From assembly GCA_963814915.1 (NCBI GenBank), contig CAWFEI010000006.1, positions 1 through 64,000 on the forward strand: a stretch of 64,000 nt of DNA, written 5' to 3'. This DNA is from VRUE01 sp963814915 (lineage in GTDB: Bacteria > Actinomycetota > Thermoleophilia > Solirubrobacterales > 70-9). The notes below the pieces were generated by a model. It worked only from the letters and a program-made list of their open reading frames with translations. It made no database searches and was not told the origin of the DNA. Below are positions 10,428 through 19,754 of this stretch, in pieces. Numbering within the stretch: position 1 is the first letter of the stretch; the number at the start of each line of letters is the position of its first letter. A program made the translations under genes and the position numbers.

Positions 10428-11645
10428 ATGGCGGACAAGATCAAAGTCAAGAACCCGGTGGTCGAGCTCGACGGCGACGAGATGACCCGGATCATCTGGT
10501 CGTTCATCAAGCAGCAGCTGATCCTCCCGTACCTCGACGTCGAGCTCGAGTACTTCGACCTCGGGATCGAGGGCCGCGACGCCAGCGAGGACCGGATCAC
10601 GGTCGAAGCGGCGGAAGCGATCAAGCGTCACGGGGTGGGGGTCAAGTGCGCGACGATCACCCCGGACGAGGGGCGGGTCGAGGAGTTCGGCCTCAAGCAG
10701 ATGTACCGCTCGCCGAACGGGACGATCCGCAACATCCTCGGCGGGGTCATCTTCCGCGAGCCGATCGTGATCTCCAACATCCCGCGCCTGGTGCCCGGCT
10801 GGACGAAGCCGATCGTGATCGGCCGCCACGCTTTCGGCGACCAGTACCGGGCGACCGACATGGTCGTCCCCGGCGAGGGCACGCTGACCCTCACCTACAC
10901 GCCGAAGGACGGCTCCGAGCCGGTCGAGCTCGACGTCTACGACTTCCCGAGCGGCGGCATCGCGATGGCGATGTACAACCTCGACGACTCGATCCGCGAT
11001 TTCGCCCGCGCCTCGATGCGCTACGGGCTCGACCGCGGCTATCCGGTCTACCTCTCGACCAAGAACACGATCCTGAAGCGCTACGACGGCCGCTTCAAGG
11101 ACCTCTTCGCCGAGGTTTACGAGAGCGAGTTCAAGGCCGAGTTCGAGGCCAAGGGGATCACCTACGAACACCGCCTGATCGACGACATGGTCGCCGCCGC
11201 GCTGAAGTGGGAAGGCGGTTATGTCTGGGCCTGCAAGAACTACGACGGCGACGTGCAGTCGGACACCGTCGCCCAGGGCTTCGGCTCGCTGGGCCTGATG
11301 ACCAGTGTCCTGATGAGCCCCGACGGCAAGACGGTCGAGGCGGAGGCCGCGCACGGCACCGTCACCCGCCACTTCCGCCGGCACGAGGAAGGCAAGCCGA
11401 CGTCGACCAACCCGATCGCCTCGATCTTCGCCTGGACCCGCGGCCTTGCCGCGCGCGGCCGGCTCGACGGGACCCCCGAGGTGTCGCGCTTCGCCGCGAC
11501 CCTCGAGCAGGTCTGCATCGAGACGGTCGAGAGCGGCAAGATGACCAAAGACCTCGCACTCCTCGTCGGTCCGGAGCAGCAGCACCTGACCACGCAGGAG
11601 TTCCTCGCCGCGATCAAATCACGACTTCAGGAGACGATTACGTGA
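10428..11645 (+). CDS. icd: NADP-dependent isocitrate dehydrogenase, dimeric eukaryote-like type
   Basis: A 405-residue TCA-cycle enzyme converting isocitrate to 2-oxoglutarate with NADPH formation. The opening KNPVVELDGDEMTRIIW and the substrate motif SPNGTIRNILGG are those of the homodimeric type II enzymes. The C-terminal EAAHGTVTRHFR and NPIASIFAW contact the coenzyme and isocitrate. Its TGA overlaps the GTG start of mdh by 4 bp (GTGA at 11642-11645), so the two TCA enzymes are translationally coupled. Confidence 0.95.
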   Translation: MADKIKVKNPVVELDGDEMTRIIWSFIKQQLILPYLDVELEYFDLGIEGRDASEDRITVEAAEAIKRHGVGVKCATITPDEGRVEEFGLKQMYRSPNGTIRNILGGVIFREPIVISNIPRLVPGWTKPIVIGRHAFGDQYRATDMVVPGEGTLTLTYTPKDGSEPVELDVYDFPSGGIAMAMYNLDDSIRDFARASMRYGLDRGYPVYLSTKNTILKRYDGRFKDLFAEVYESEFKAEFEAKGITYEHRLIDDMVAAALKWEGGYVWACKNYDGDVQSDTVAQGFGSLGLMTSVLMSPDGKTVEAEAAHGTVTRHFRRHEEGKPTSTNPIASIFAWTRGLAARGRLDGTPEVSRFAATLEQVCIETVESGKMTKDLALLVGPEQQHLTTQEFLAAIKSRLQETIT

Positions 11646-12628
11646 GCACCCCCGTCAAAGTCACCGTCACCGGCGCCGCGGGCCAGATCGGCTACGCGCT
11701 GCTCTTCCGTATCGCCAGCGGCCATATGCTCGGCCCCGACACGCAGGTCGAGCTCAGCCTGCTCGAGATCCCCGACGCGGTCAAGGCCGCCGAGGGCACC
11801 GCGATGGAGCTCGACGACTGCGCCTTCCCGCTGTTGAGCAAGATCGACATCTTCGACGACGCCAGGGCGGCGTTCGACGGCTGCAACGTCGGCCTGCTGG
11901 TCGGCGCCCGGCCGCGCGGCCCCGGCATGGAGCGGGCCGACCTGCTCGAGGCCAACGGCGGGATCTTCAAGCCGCAGGGCGAAGCGATCGCCGCCGGCGC
12001 CGCCGACGACGTGCGTGTGCTCGTCGTCGGCAACCCGGCCAACACCAACTGCCTGATCGCGATGTCCAACGCCGACGGGGTGCCGCGCGAGCGCTTCACC
12101 GCGATGATGCGGCTCGATCACAACCGGGCGATCGCGCAGCTGGCCAACAAGCTCGGCAAGCCGGTCTCCGACGTCACCAACATGACCGTCTGGGGCAATC
12201 ACTCGACGACCCAGTACCCGGACCTGGTCAACGCCAGGGTCGGCGGCGCAAGCGCCTGGGACGCGGTCGACGACGAGGCCTGGATCGGCGACGAGTTCAT
12301 TCCCCGCGTCGCAAAACGCGGCGCCGAGATCATCGAGGCGCGCGGCGCCTCCAGCGCCGCTTCCGCCGCCAATGCGGCGATCGACCACGTGCACGACTGG
12401 GTGCTCGGCACCCCGGAGGGCGACTGGGTCTCGATGGGAGTGCCCTCGAACGGCTCATACGGGATCGAGGAGGGCGTCGTCGCCGGACACCCGTGCAGCT
12501 GCTCCGGCGGCGAGTGGAAGGTGGTCGAGGGGCTCGATGTGCCGGAGTTCTCGCGCCCCCGCATCGACGCCAGCATCGCCGAGCTGCGCGAGGAGCGCGA
12601 CGCGGTCGGCAACCTCGGCCTGGTCTAG
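11642..12628 (+). CDS. mdh: malate dehydrogenase
   Basis: A 328-residue NAD-dependent malate dehydrogenase interconverting malate and oxaloacetate. The nucleotide-binding TGAAGQIGYALL is at residues 9-20, VVGNPANTNC is the following fold motif, the mobile-loop region is around GARPRGPGMERADLL, and the catalytic His is in WGNHSTTQYPDL. The length is normal for the class with the longer N-terminal loop. The GTG start overlaps the icd stop. Confidence 0.95.
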   Translation: MSTPVKVTVTGAAGQIGYALLFRIASGHMLGPDTQVELSLLEIPDAVKAAEGTAMELDDCAFPLLSKIDIFDDARAAFDGCNVGLLVGARPRGPGMERADLLEANGGIFKPQGEAIAAGAADDVRVLVVGNPANTNCLIAMSNADGVPRERFTAMMRLDHNRAIAQLANKLGKPVSDVTNMTVWGNHSTTQYPDLVNARVGGASAWDAVDDEAWIGDEFIPRVAKRGAEIIEARGASSAASAANAAIDHVHDWVLGTPEGDWVSMGVPSNGSYGIEEGVVAGHPCSCSGGEWKVVEGLDVPEFSRPRIDASIAELREERDAVGNLGLV

Positions 12629-12640
12629 GCCCGGAACGAG

Positions 12641-12667
12641 AGAGGCCGGCCCGCCGGGCCGGCCTCT
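12641..12667. terminator. bidirectional hairpin between mdh and the AT-hook gene
   Basis: A perfect 12-bp stem (AGAGGCCGGCCC / GGGCCGGCCTCT) with a 3-nt GCC loop lies between convergent genes. Neither side has a strong T-run, so termination may need Rho, or the hairpin may protect 3' ends. Confidence 0.65.
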
Positions 12668-12691
12668 TCCGAGCAATTCATCGTCGGGGCG

Positions 12692-13072
12692 TTACTTCGA
12701 CGGGTAGTACTGACGCCCTTTCTTCTTGACCCGACCCTCTTTCTCCATGTCTCCGAGGACCCGGTAGAGGTAGTTGGGCTTGATTTTCATCTGCTTGGCG
12801 ATGTCCGAGGCGCTGATCCCGGGGCTGCCCTCGACCAGAGCGACAGCCTGGTCGGCGCGGGTGCCTTTGCGGCGGCGACGTTTTTTCGTCGACCCGCCTT
12901 TCGCGCCCGAGCCGCGCGGGCGGCCCGGTCCACGACCACTGCCGCGGCCGGTCACTTTTCCGCCCAGCTCGGCGAGTGCGCGCTCGAGGCGCTTGCGCTC
13001 GTCGTCCAGCTCGGCGAGGCGCTTCTTGACAAGATCGCGAGCCTCGTCGAGTACGTGAGTGGTGCTTGGCAT
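12692..13072 (-). CDS. AT-hook plus winged-helix DNA-binding protein, nucleoid-associated candidate
   Basis: A 126-residue basic protein in three parts. Residues 8-38 form a charged coiled coil (LVKKRLAELDDERKRLERAL). Residues 42-70 are a Gly/Arg/Lys linker with an AT-hook core (GPGRPRGSG). Residues 72-126 form a helix-turn-helix/winged module (ISASDIAKQMKIKPNYLYRV, then a basic wing). This suggests a dimer that binds the minor groove and a specific site, either a nucleoid protein or a global regulator. The ATG at 13072 has an upstream AAAGGAAC Shine-Dalgarno; 17 open codons upstream are not conserved-looking. It is isolated, with a long, relatively AT-rich upstream region. Confidence 0.75.
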   Translation of the reverse strand: MPSTTHVLDEARDLVKKRLAELDDERKRLERALAELGGKVTGRGSGRGPGRPRGSGAKGGSTKKRRRRKGTRADQAVALVEGSPGISASDIAKQMKIKPNYLYRVLGDMEKEGRVKKKGRQYYPSK

Positions 13073-13316
13073 TCGTTCCTTTCGTCCGGTCGCTCGGTGC
13101 GCAACCGAATAACTGGTAAGCAAGCTGTTTGCGGACGGGAGTGTTGCAGGTCAAGGGCAAAACCCGCCGAGACACTGTGAGTGCGAAAAAGGTGAGATGG
13201 ACAAATTGGCCTACTCCACACTGACTATTTGGACACAAGTCGGTACGGACAGTTCAGCCCGGCGGGGGCAACGGCCGCACCTGTGACCCCGATCGCCGGC
13301 CGCGGGCCCGGAGCGC
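13073..13316. other. 244-bp intergenic region upstream of the AT-hook gene
   Basis: It holds no convincing gene. It is richer in A+T than its surroundings and contains a minus-strand TTGACC about 80 bp upstream of the start codon, with no strong -10 at the right distance. It probably carries the promoter and regulatory sites of the AT-hook gene. Confidence 0.4.
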
Positions 13317-13943
13317 CTAGCCGCGGCGTTTCTTCGGCAGCGTGCGGAAGACGACGTCCCAGAGCGGCGACGAGACCCCGTAGCCGAAGCGGTGATCCTG
13401 GAAGTGATGACGCATGTGCTGCTCGCGCAGGCGCTTGCCGGAATCGGACTTGGGAACGAAGTGATGCACGTAGTAATGCGTGTAGTCGTAGAACAGGTAG
13501 CCGCCGATGAACCCCGCGAACAGCGGGTAGGCCGCCGGGGTGCCGAAGATCAGGGTGAAGGCGAGGAAGAAGAGGACCGCCAGTGGAATCGAGACGGCGG
13601 GCGGCATCACCAGGCGCATCTTGTCGTTCGGATGGTCGTGGTGAATGCCGTGGATGATGAAATGCATGCGCCGCCCGAATGCGTTGTCGGGCTCCCAATG
13701 GAAGATCAGCCGGTGCAGCCAGTACTCGGTCAGGGTCCAGATGGCGACCCCTGCGATGCTGAGCGCGATCAGCTGCCAGGCGGCCTGGCCCCGGTCGGCT
13801 CCGAGCCACTCCATGAGAAGGATCACCGGGACGAAGACGATCGCCGGGATCGCGGGGTGGACCCGCGAGAAGAAATTGAGGAATTCGCTCTCGAACAGCT
13901 GCGGGGAGGCCGAGAGCTTCTCGGTGCGGTCGTGAGCCTCCAT
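13317..13943 (-). CDS. fatty acid hydroxylase / sterol desaturase superfamily membrane protein
   Basis: A 208-residue integral membrane di-iron enzyme. The histidine clusters HRLIFH, HGIHHDH, HYYVHH and HMRHHFQDH are arranged as in fatty acid 2-hydroxylases and sterol desaturases, with four hydrophobic segments between them. The order and spacing resemble the ceramide fatty-acid 2-hydroxylase group without the cytochrome b5 domain. The predicted reaction is O2-dependent hydroxylation of an acyl chain; the electron donor is not encoded nearby. A TACCAT -10 lies 9 nt before the ATG. Confidence 0.85.
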   Translation of the reverse strand: MEAHDRTEKLSASPQLFESEFLNFFSRVHPAIPAIVFVPVILLMEWLGADRGQAAWQLIALSIAGVAIWTLTEYWLHRLIFHWEPDNAFGRRMHFIIHGIHHDHPNDKMRLVMPPAVSIPLAVLFFLAFTLIFGTPAAYPLFAGFIGGYLFYDYTHYYVHHFVPKSDSGKRLREQHMRHHFQDHRFGYGVSSPLWDVVFRTLPKKRRG

Positions 13944-13952
13944 TCGCGCTCA

Positions 13953-13958
13953 ATGGTA
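13953..13958 (-). promoter_or_regulatory. -10 element of the hydroxylase gene
   Basis: TACCAT ends 9 nt before the ATG at 13943, consistent with a transcript starting at or one or two bases before the start codon. Confidence 0.4.
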
Positions 13959-14070
13959 GCGGCGCCCGGCGCCGAGTCCCGCAAGACGCGGGGAAGATGT
14001 GACGACTCCGTGTCAAGAACGTTGCGCTTTGCGGAATCGGGCGTCACGGAAGCGTCACGGCATTGGCAAG

Positions 14071-14268
14071 ATGGCCGCCGTGCCGCGCAAGCCCAAAGCC
14101 CCGACCTGCGAGCAGTGCTACTTCCGCAAGAACCACCTCTGCGCCCTGCAGCTCGATGAGCCCTGCACGACGTTCCGGCCGAACCGGCCCGAGGGCCTGG
14201 TCCCGCCTCGCCAGCCGGTTCTGCTGATGCGCCCACCGCGCTGGGCGAATCAGGCCCAACCAGCCTAG
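14071..14268 (+). CDS. small four-cysteine protein, unknown function
   Basis: A 65-residue basic protein with CEQCYFRKNHLCALQLDEPC near its N-terminus. The CxxC pair followed by two further Cys looks like a small zinc or iron-sulfur site. It is not a family I can name. A GTG three codons inside (14080) is an alternative start. It precedes the hsp20-lon group by 28 bp. Confidence 0.55.
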   Translation: MAAVPRKPKAPTCEQCYFRKNHLCALQLDEPCTTFRPNRPEGLVPPRQPVLLMRPPRWANQAQPA

Positions 14269-14282
14269 CGGCTCGCGCCGGT

Positions 14283-14288
14283 TATGTT
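14283..14288 (+). promoter_or_regulatory. -10 element of the hsp20-lon operon
   Basis: TATGTT ends 8 nt before the ATG at 14297. No CIRCE or HAIR heat-shock operator was seen nearby. Confidence 0.45.
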
Positions 14289-14296
14289 TTGCGGCG

Positions 14297-14739
14297 ATGC
14301 CTGAGCGGGACGTATTTGCGAACTTCGCGCGCATGCGGCGGGAGATGGATCAGATGCTGGGCGGAGCCTGGGGGAGGACCGCCTATGTCAGCCGCCGCAG
14401 CAGCGGCTTCTCGCCCAACGTCGACGTCTACTACTGCGGCGATCCGCAGCGGGCGGTCGTCAAGGTCGACCTGGCCGGGGTCGAGCTGGAGCAGGTCGGC
14501 ATCGAGGTCTCCGGGCGCCAGCTCGCGATCGTCGGCGAACGGCCGGTGCAGGAGACCGAGGGGCGCGTGTACCAGCAGGTCGAGATCCCGTCCGGGCCGT
14601 TTCGGCGGATCGTCGAGCTGCAGGTCGACGTTGACGCGGACCGGGCCAAGGCGACCTACGAAGACGGGATCCTGCGGATCGACCTGCCGCTGCGCGATCC
14701 CTCGCAGACCACCCGCCGGGTGCCGATAGGGCGTCAGTG

Positions 14740-14740
<1 letters not shown>
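14297..14740 (+). CDS. Hsp20/alpha-crystallin small heat-shock protein
   Basis: A 147-residue ATP-independent holdase chaperone. The alpha-crystallin domain covers about residues 38-135: FSPNVDVYYCGDP, VKVDLAGVELEQVGIEV, then the conserved YEDGILRIDLPL. A short C-terminal tail follows. Its TGA overlaps the lon start (TGATG), indicating coupling of an aggregation-preventing chaperone with a protease for damaged proteins. Confidence 0.92.
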
Positions 14741-17116
<2,376 letters not shown>

Positions 17117-17124
<8 letters not shown>

Positions 17125-18592
17125 GAATAGGTCCCGCGCCTTCTGGATCGTTGCCGGCCTGACGCTCGGCGCCGCGATCCTGCGCTTCGCCACGCTCGGC
17201 GCACAGGCCTACCACCACGACGAGATCGTCACCGCCAGCCGGGTGCTTCGCGGTGACTTCGTCCACGCGATGGAAGCGGTCGGCTTCAGCGAGTCGGCGC
17301 CGCCCCTGTATTACGCGCTGGCCTGGGCGTGGACCCAGCTGACCGGCACCGGCGAGATCGGCCTGCGCTCGGTCTCCGCGCTCGCCGGAGTGGCGACGGT
17401 GCCCGTCGCCTACCTGCTCGGCGTCGAGCTGCGCGGCCGCCGGACCGCGCTCGTCGCGGCCGCGCTCGTCGCGGTCAACCCGATGCTCCTCTGGTATTCC
17501 CAGGAGGCGCGCGGCTACGCCCTGCTCGTCCTACTCACCGCGATCGCCGCCCTCTACTTCGTCCGCGCTCTGCGCGGCGGGCGGAAAGACGTGGTGCTCT
17601 GGGGGGCCTTCTCGGCGCTGGCGTTGGCGACGCACTACTTCGCGATCTTCCCGATCGTGCTCGAGGCCGCCTGGCTGCTGCACCGGCGCGGCCGCCGGGC
17701 GCTCGCCGGGCTGGCGATCGTCGTCGTGGCCGGACTTGCGCTGACGCCGTTGCTGATCCACCAGATGTCGCTCGGCCACGCCGAGTGGATCGGCGATCGC
17801 AGCCTCGGCCACCGCCTCTGGGAGGCGGGAGTCACCTTCGTCGTCGGCGAGACGGGTGACATCGTCGCCCGTCCGGAGACGGTGCTGCAGGCGGTCGTGC
17901 CGCTGCTGGCGCTGCTCGCCGGGCTGGCGCTGCTCGCGTGGCGCGGCGACCGAGGCGAGCGCCGGGCCGGGGGCCTGGTGCTGGCCCTGGCCGGGGCGAC
18001 GATCGCCGCCCCCGTTCTCCTCGCCCTGATCGCGCCGGGCAAGGACTACGTGCTCGCGCGCAACCTGCTGCCGGCGCTCCTGCCTCTGCTTGTCGCGGTG
18101 GCTATCGGGGCGACCCTGCGCGCGGCGCGTCGAACCGGCGCGGCCCTCGCGGCGGTCCTGGCCGCCTACTCGCTCGGCTTCTGCATCTGGGCCGGCGCCT
18201 CGACCGCCGTGCAGCGGCCCGACTGGGATGCGGTCGCCACCCGCCTCGGCGAGCCCGAGGCGCCGCGGGCGATCGTCCTCTGGACGCTCGGCGCGGCCTC
18301 GCTCCGCTGGTATCTCTCGACCGGCTCCTTTCAGGTCCAGCCCTCCGACGGCTACACATGGAGCATCCACGAAGCGGACTTCGTCTCCGACGGCCCGGCG
18401 CCGCCGGTGCCCGCGAGGCTGCTGGGCCCGCGTTTCCGCCAGCTCAGCTACGAACGAGTCGGCCGCCTCTACGTCCGCCGCTACGCGCTCCCCGGCCCCG
18501 ACCTCGGTCATCTGCGCCTGCGCCGCATCCGGCGCGCGGACCTCAACTTCCGCTCCAACAGCGTCCTGCTGGACGGCATCGGGCCGCAGTGA
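17117..18592 (+). CDS. GT-39/83-like membrane glycosyltransferase
   Basis: A 491-residue polytopic protein with about ten transmembrane helices. The first periplasmic loop has YHHDEIVTASR, the acidic DE pair typical of C-type glycosyltransferases of the PMT/ArnT/arabinofuranosyltransferase kind that use polyprenyl-phosphate sugars. LLWYSQEARGYALL is also typical of this group. It is probably an extracytoplasmic transferase for lipids, glycans or proteins; the acceptor is unknown. The TTG start at 17117 overlaps the end of lon by 8 bp; no better start is in frame. Confidence 0.82.
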
Positions 18593-18602
18593 CGGTGTCT
18601 CG

Positions 18603-18629
18603 TTGCAAATTCCGGTATCGGGGTATCCT
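18603..18629 (+). promoter_or_regulatory. possible promoter of the 142-aa membrane protein gene
   Basis: TTGCAA (18603-18608) and TATCCT (18624-18629) are 15 bp apart, tight but usable. The leader then carries GAGGAG before the ATG at 18666. Confidence 0.35.
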
Positions 18630-18665
18630 GACCCTGGACACAGACTTCCCCAGCGAGGAGATGGC

Positions 18666-19094
18666 ATGAGCAAAACGAAGGCGAACCAGGCCGCGGACCT
18701 CTATTCGACCGCCCGTGAAAACCCTTACGTGCAGCGGCTGATCGAGGACGAAGAGTTGCGCGACAACCTCCGCGACGCCTTCGAAGCCGCGCGCGGCGCC
18801 TACGGCCGCGCGACCGGCAACGGCAAGGGCACGGTCAAGGCCGTGACCAGCGACAAGAAGGTCCAGAAGGACCTGCGCAACGCCGCCGAGAGCCTGCGCG
18901 AGGCTTCCGAGCAGCTGAGGGGCCCCAAGCGCCGCAAGAAGAGCCGCCTCGGCCGACTCGTCCTTCTCGCCCTGATCGGCGGCGCGATCGCGCTGGTGGT
19001 CAGCGAGGACGCGCGCAAGACCGTCCTCGACGCCCTGTTCGGCGCCGAGGAGGAGTTCGAGTACACGAGCACGACGAGCATCAACGGCGCCTAG
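18666..19094 (+). CDS. single-pass membrane protein, unknown function
   Basis: A 142-residue protein. A hydrophilic helical N-terminal part (ENPYVQRLIEDEELRDNLRD; SLREASEQLRG) is followed by a basic stretch KRRKKSR, one transmembrane helix at about residues 95-115 (LVLLALIGGAIALVV) and an acidic tail EEEFEYTSTTS. The topology is probably N-in. A GAGGAG Shine-Dalgarno precedes the ATG. The TetR gene starts immediately after its stop, so the two are cotranscribed. I do not recognise a named family. Confidence 0.75.
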   Translation: MSKTKANQAADLYSTARENPYVQRLIEDEELRDNLRDAFEAARGAYGRATGNGKGTVKAVTSDKKVQKDLRNAAESLREASEQLRGPKRRKKSRLGRLVLLALIGGAIALVVSEDARKTVLDALFGAEEEFEYTSTTSINGA

Positions 19095-19703
19095 TTGGAG
19101 GCAGCGACCAAAGAGCGTGAGCTGAGCGGGGAAAAGGCCCAGCGCATCGTCGATGCGATGCGGGTCAGCGTCGCCAAGCGCGGTGCCGCCGGCTCCACCT
19201 TTGAGCATGTGGCGCGCGAGGCGGGCGTCAGCCGCGGCCTCCTCCACTATTACTTCGGCACCAAGGAGCGGCTGCTGGTCGAGGTCGTCCGCCGCGACTC
19301 CGAGATCCGTGTCGCCCGCCTCGACGAGCCGCTCGCCAACGCGACCAGCGTCGACGACGTGCTCGACGTCCTCGTCGCCAGCCTGACCGACCTGATCGAC
19401 AACGAACCGGCCTTCTTCCTGCTGCTCTACGAGCTGTTCAGCGCCGGCCGTCGAAACCCGGAGATCCAGCGCGAGGTCGGCCAGCTCTTCGACCGCACCC
19501 GCTCGCATGTCGCTGAGGTGCTCGAGGCGAAGCAGCGCGAGGGCGTGCTCAATCTTCGCTTCGACGCCGAAGCGATTGTCGCCTACCTGTTCGCCGCGGC
19601 CGACGGCTTCGCCCTGCAGGCTCTTTCCGAGCCGGGGCGCGACATCAGCGCCGCGCTCGCCGCCGGAGCCGCTTCGGCCCGGTTCCTTCTCGCGGGCGAG
19701 TGA
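19095..19703 (+). CDS. TetR-family transcriptional regulator, candidate controller of a lipid regulon
   Basis: A 202-residue one-component regulator. The N-terminal helix-turn-helix is clear: TFEHVAREAGVSRGLLHYYFGTKERLL. The C-terminal two thirds form the helical ligand-binding and dimerisation domain. The TTG start abuts the preceding stop codon; the first in-frame ATG would remove part of the DNA-binding helix bundle. The next gene downstream, an MMPL transporter, has a palindrome overlapping its start region, and the same palindrome recurs at 24860 and 36699. I infer that this protein binds those sites and responds to a lipid or acyl-CoA. Confidence 0.85.
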   Translation: MEAATKERELSGEKAQRIVDAMRVSVAKRGAAGSTFEHVAREAGVSRGLLHYYFGTKERLLVEVVRRDSEIRVARLDEPLANATSVDDVLDVLVASLTDLIDNEPAFFLLLYELFSAGRRNPEIQREVGQLFDRTRSHVAEVLEAKQREGVLNLRFDAEAIVAYLFAAADGFALQALSEPGRDISAALAAGAASARFLLAGE

Positions 19704-19737
19704 TTCTCCTCACAGTCCTCTAGGGCCCGGTCGGCAA

Positions 19738-19753
19738 GGCTGGCTAACCAGCC
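19738..19753. promoter_or_regulatory. TetR-type operator before the MMPL gene
   Basis: GGCTGGCTAACCAGCC is a 16-bp dyad with 14 symmetric positions. Read on the minus strand with two flanking bases it is TTGGCTGGTTAGCCAGCC, matching the sites at 24860-24875 and 36699-36714. It ends one base before the ATG at 19755, so a bound repressor would block transcription or initiation. Confidence 0.65.
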
Positions 19754-19754
19754 A

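Noticed and set aside
14268..14297. Heat-shock operator (CIRCE or HAIR) before hsp20
   Set aside because: No inverted repeat resembling TTAGCACTC-N9-GAGTGCTAA or CTTGAGT-N7-ACTCAAG is present.
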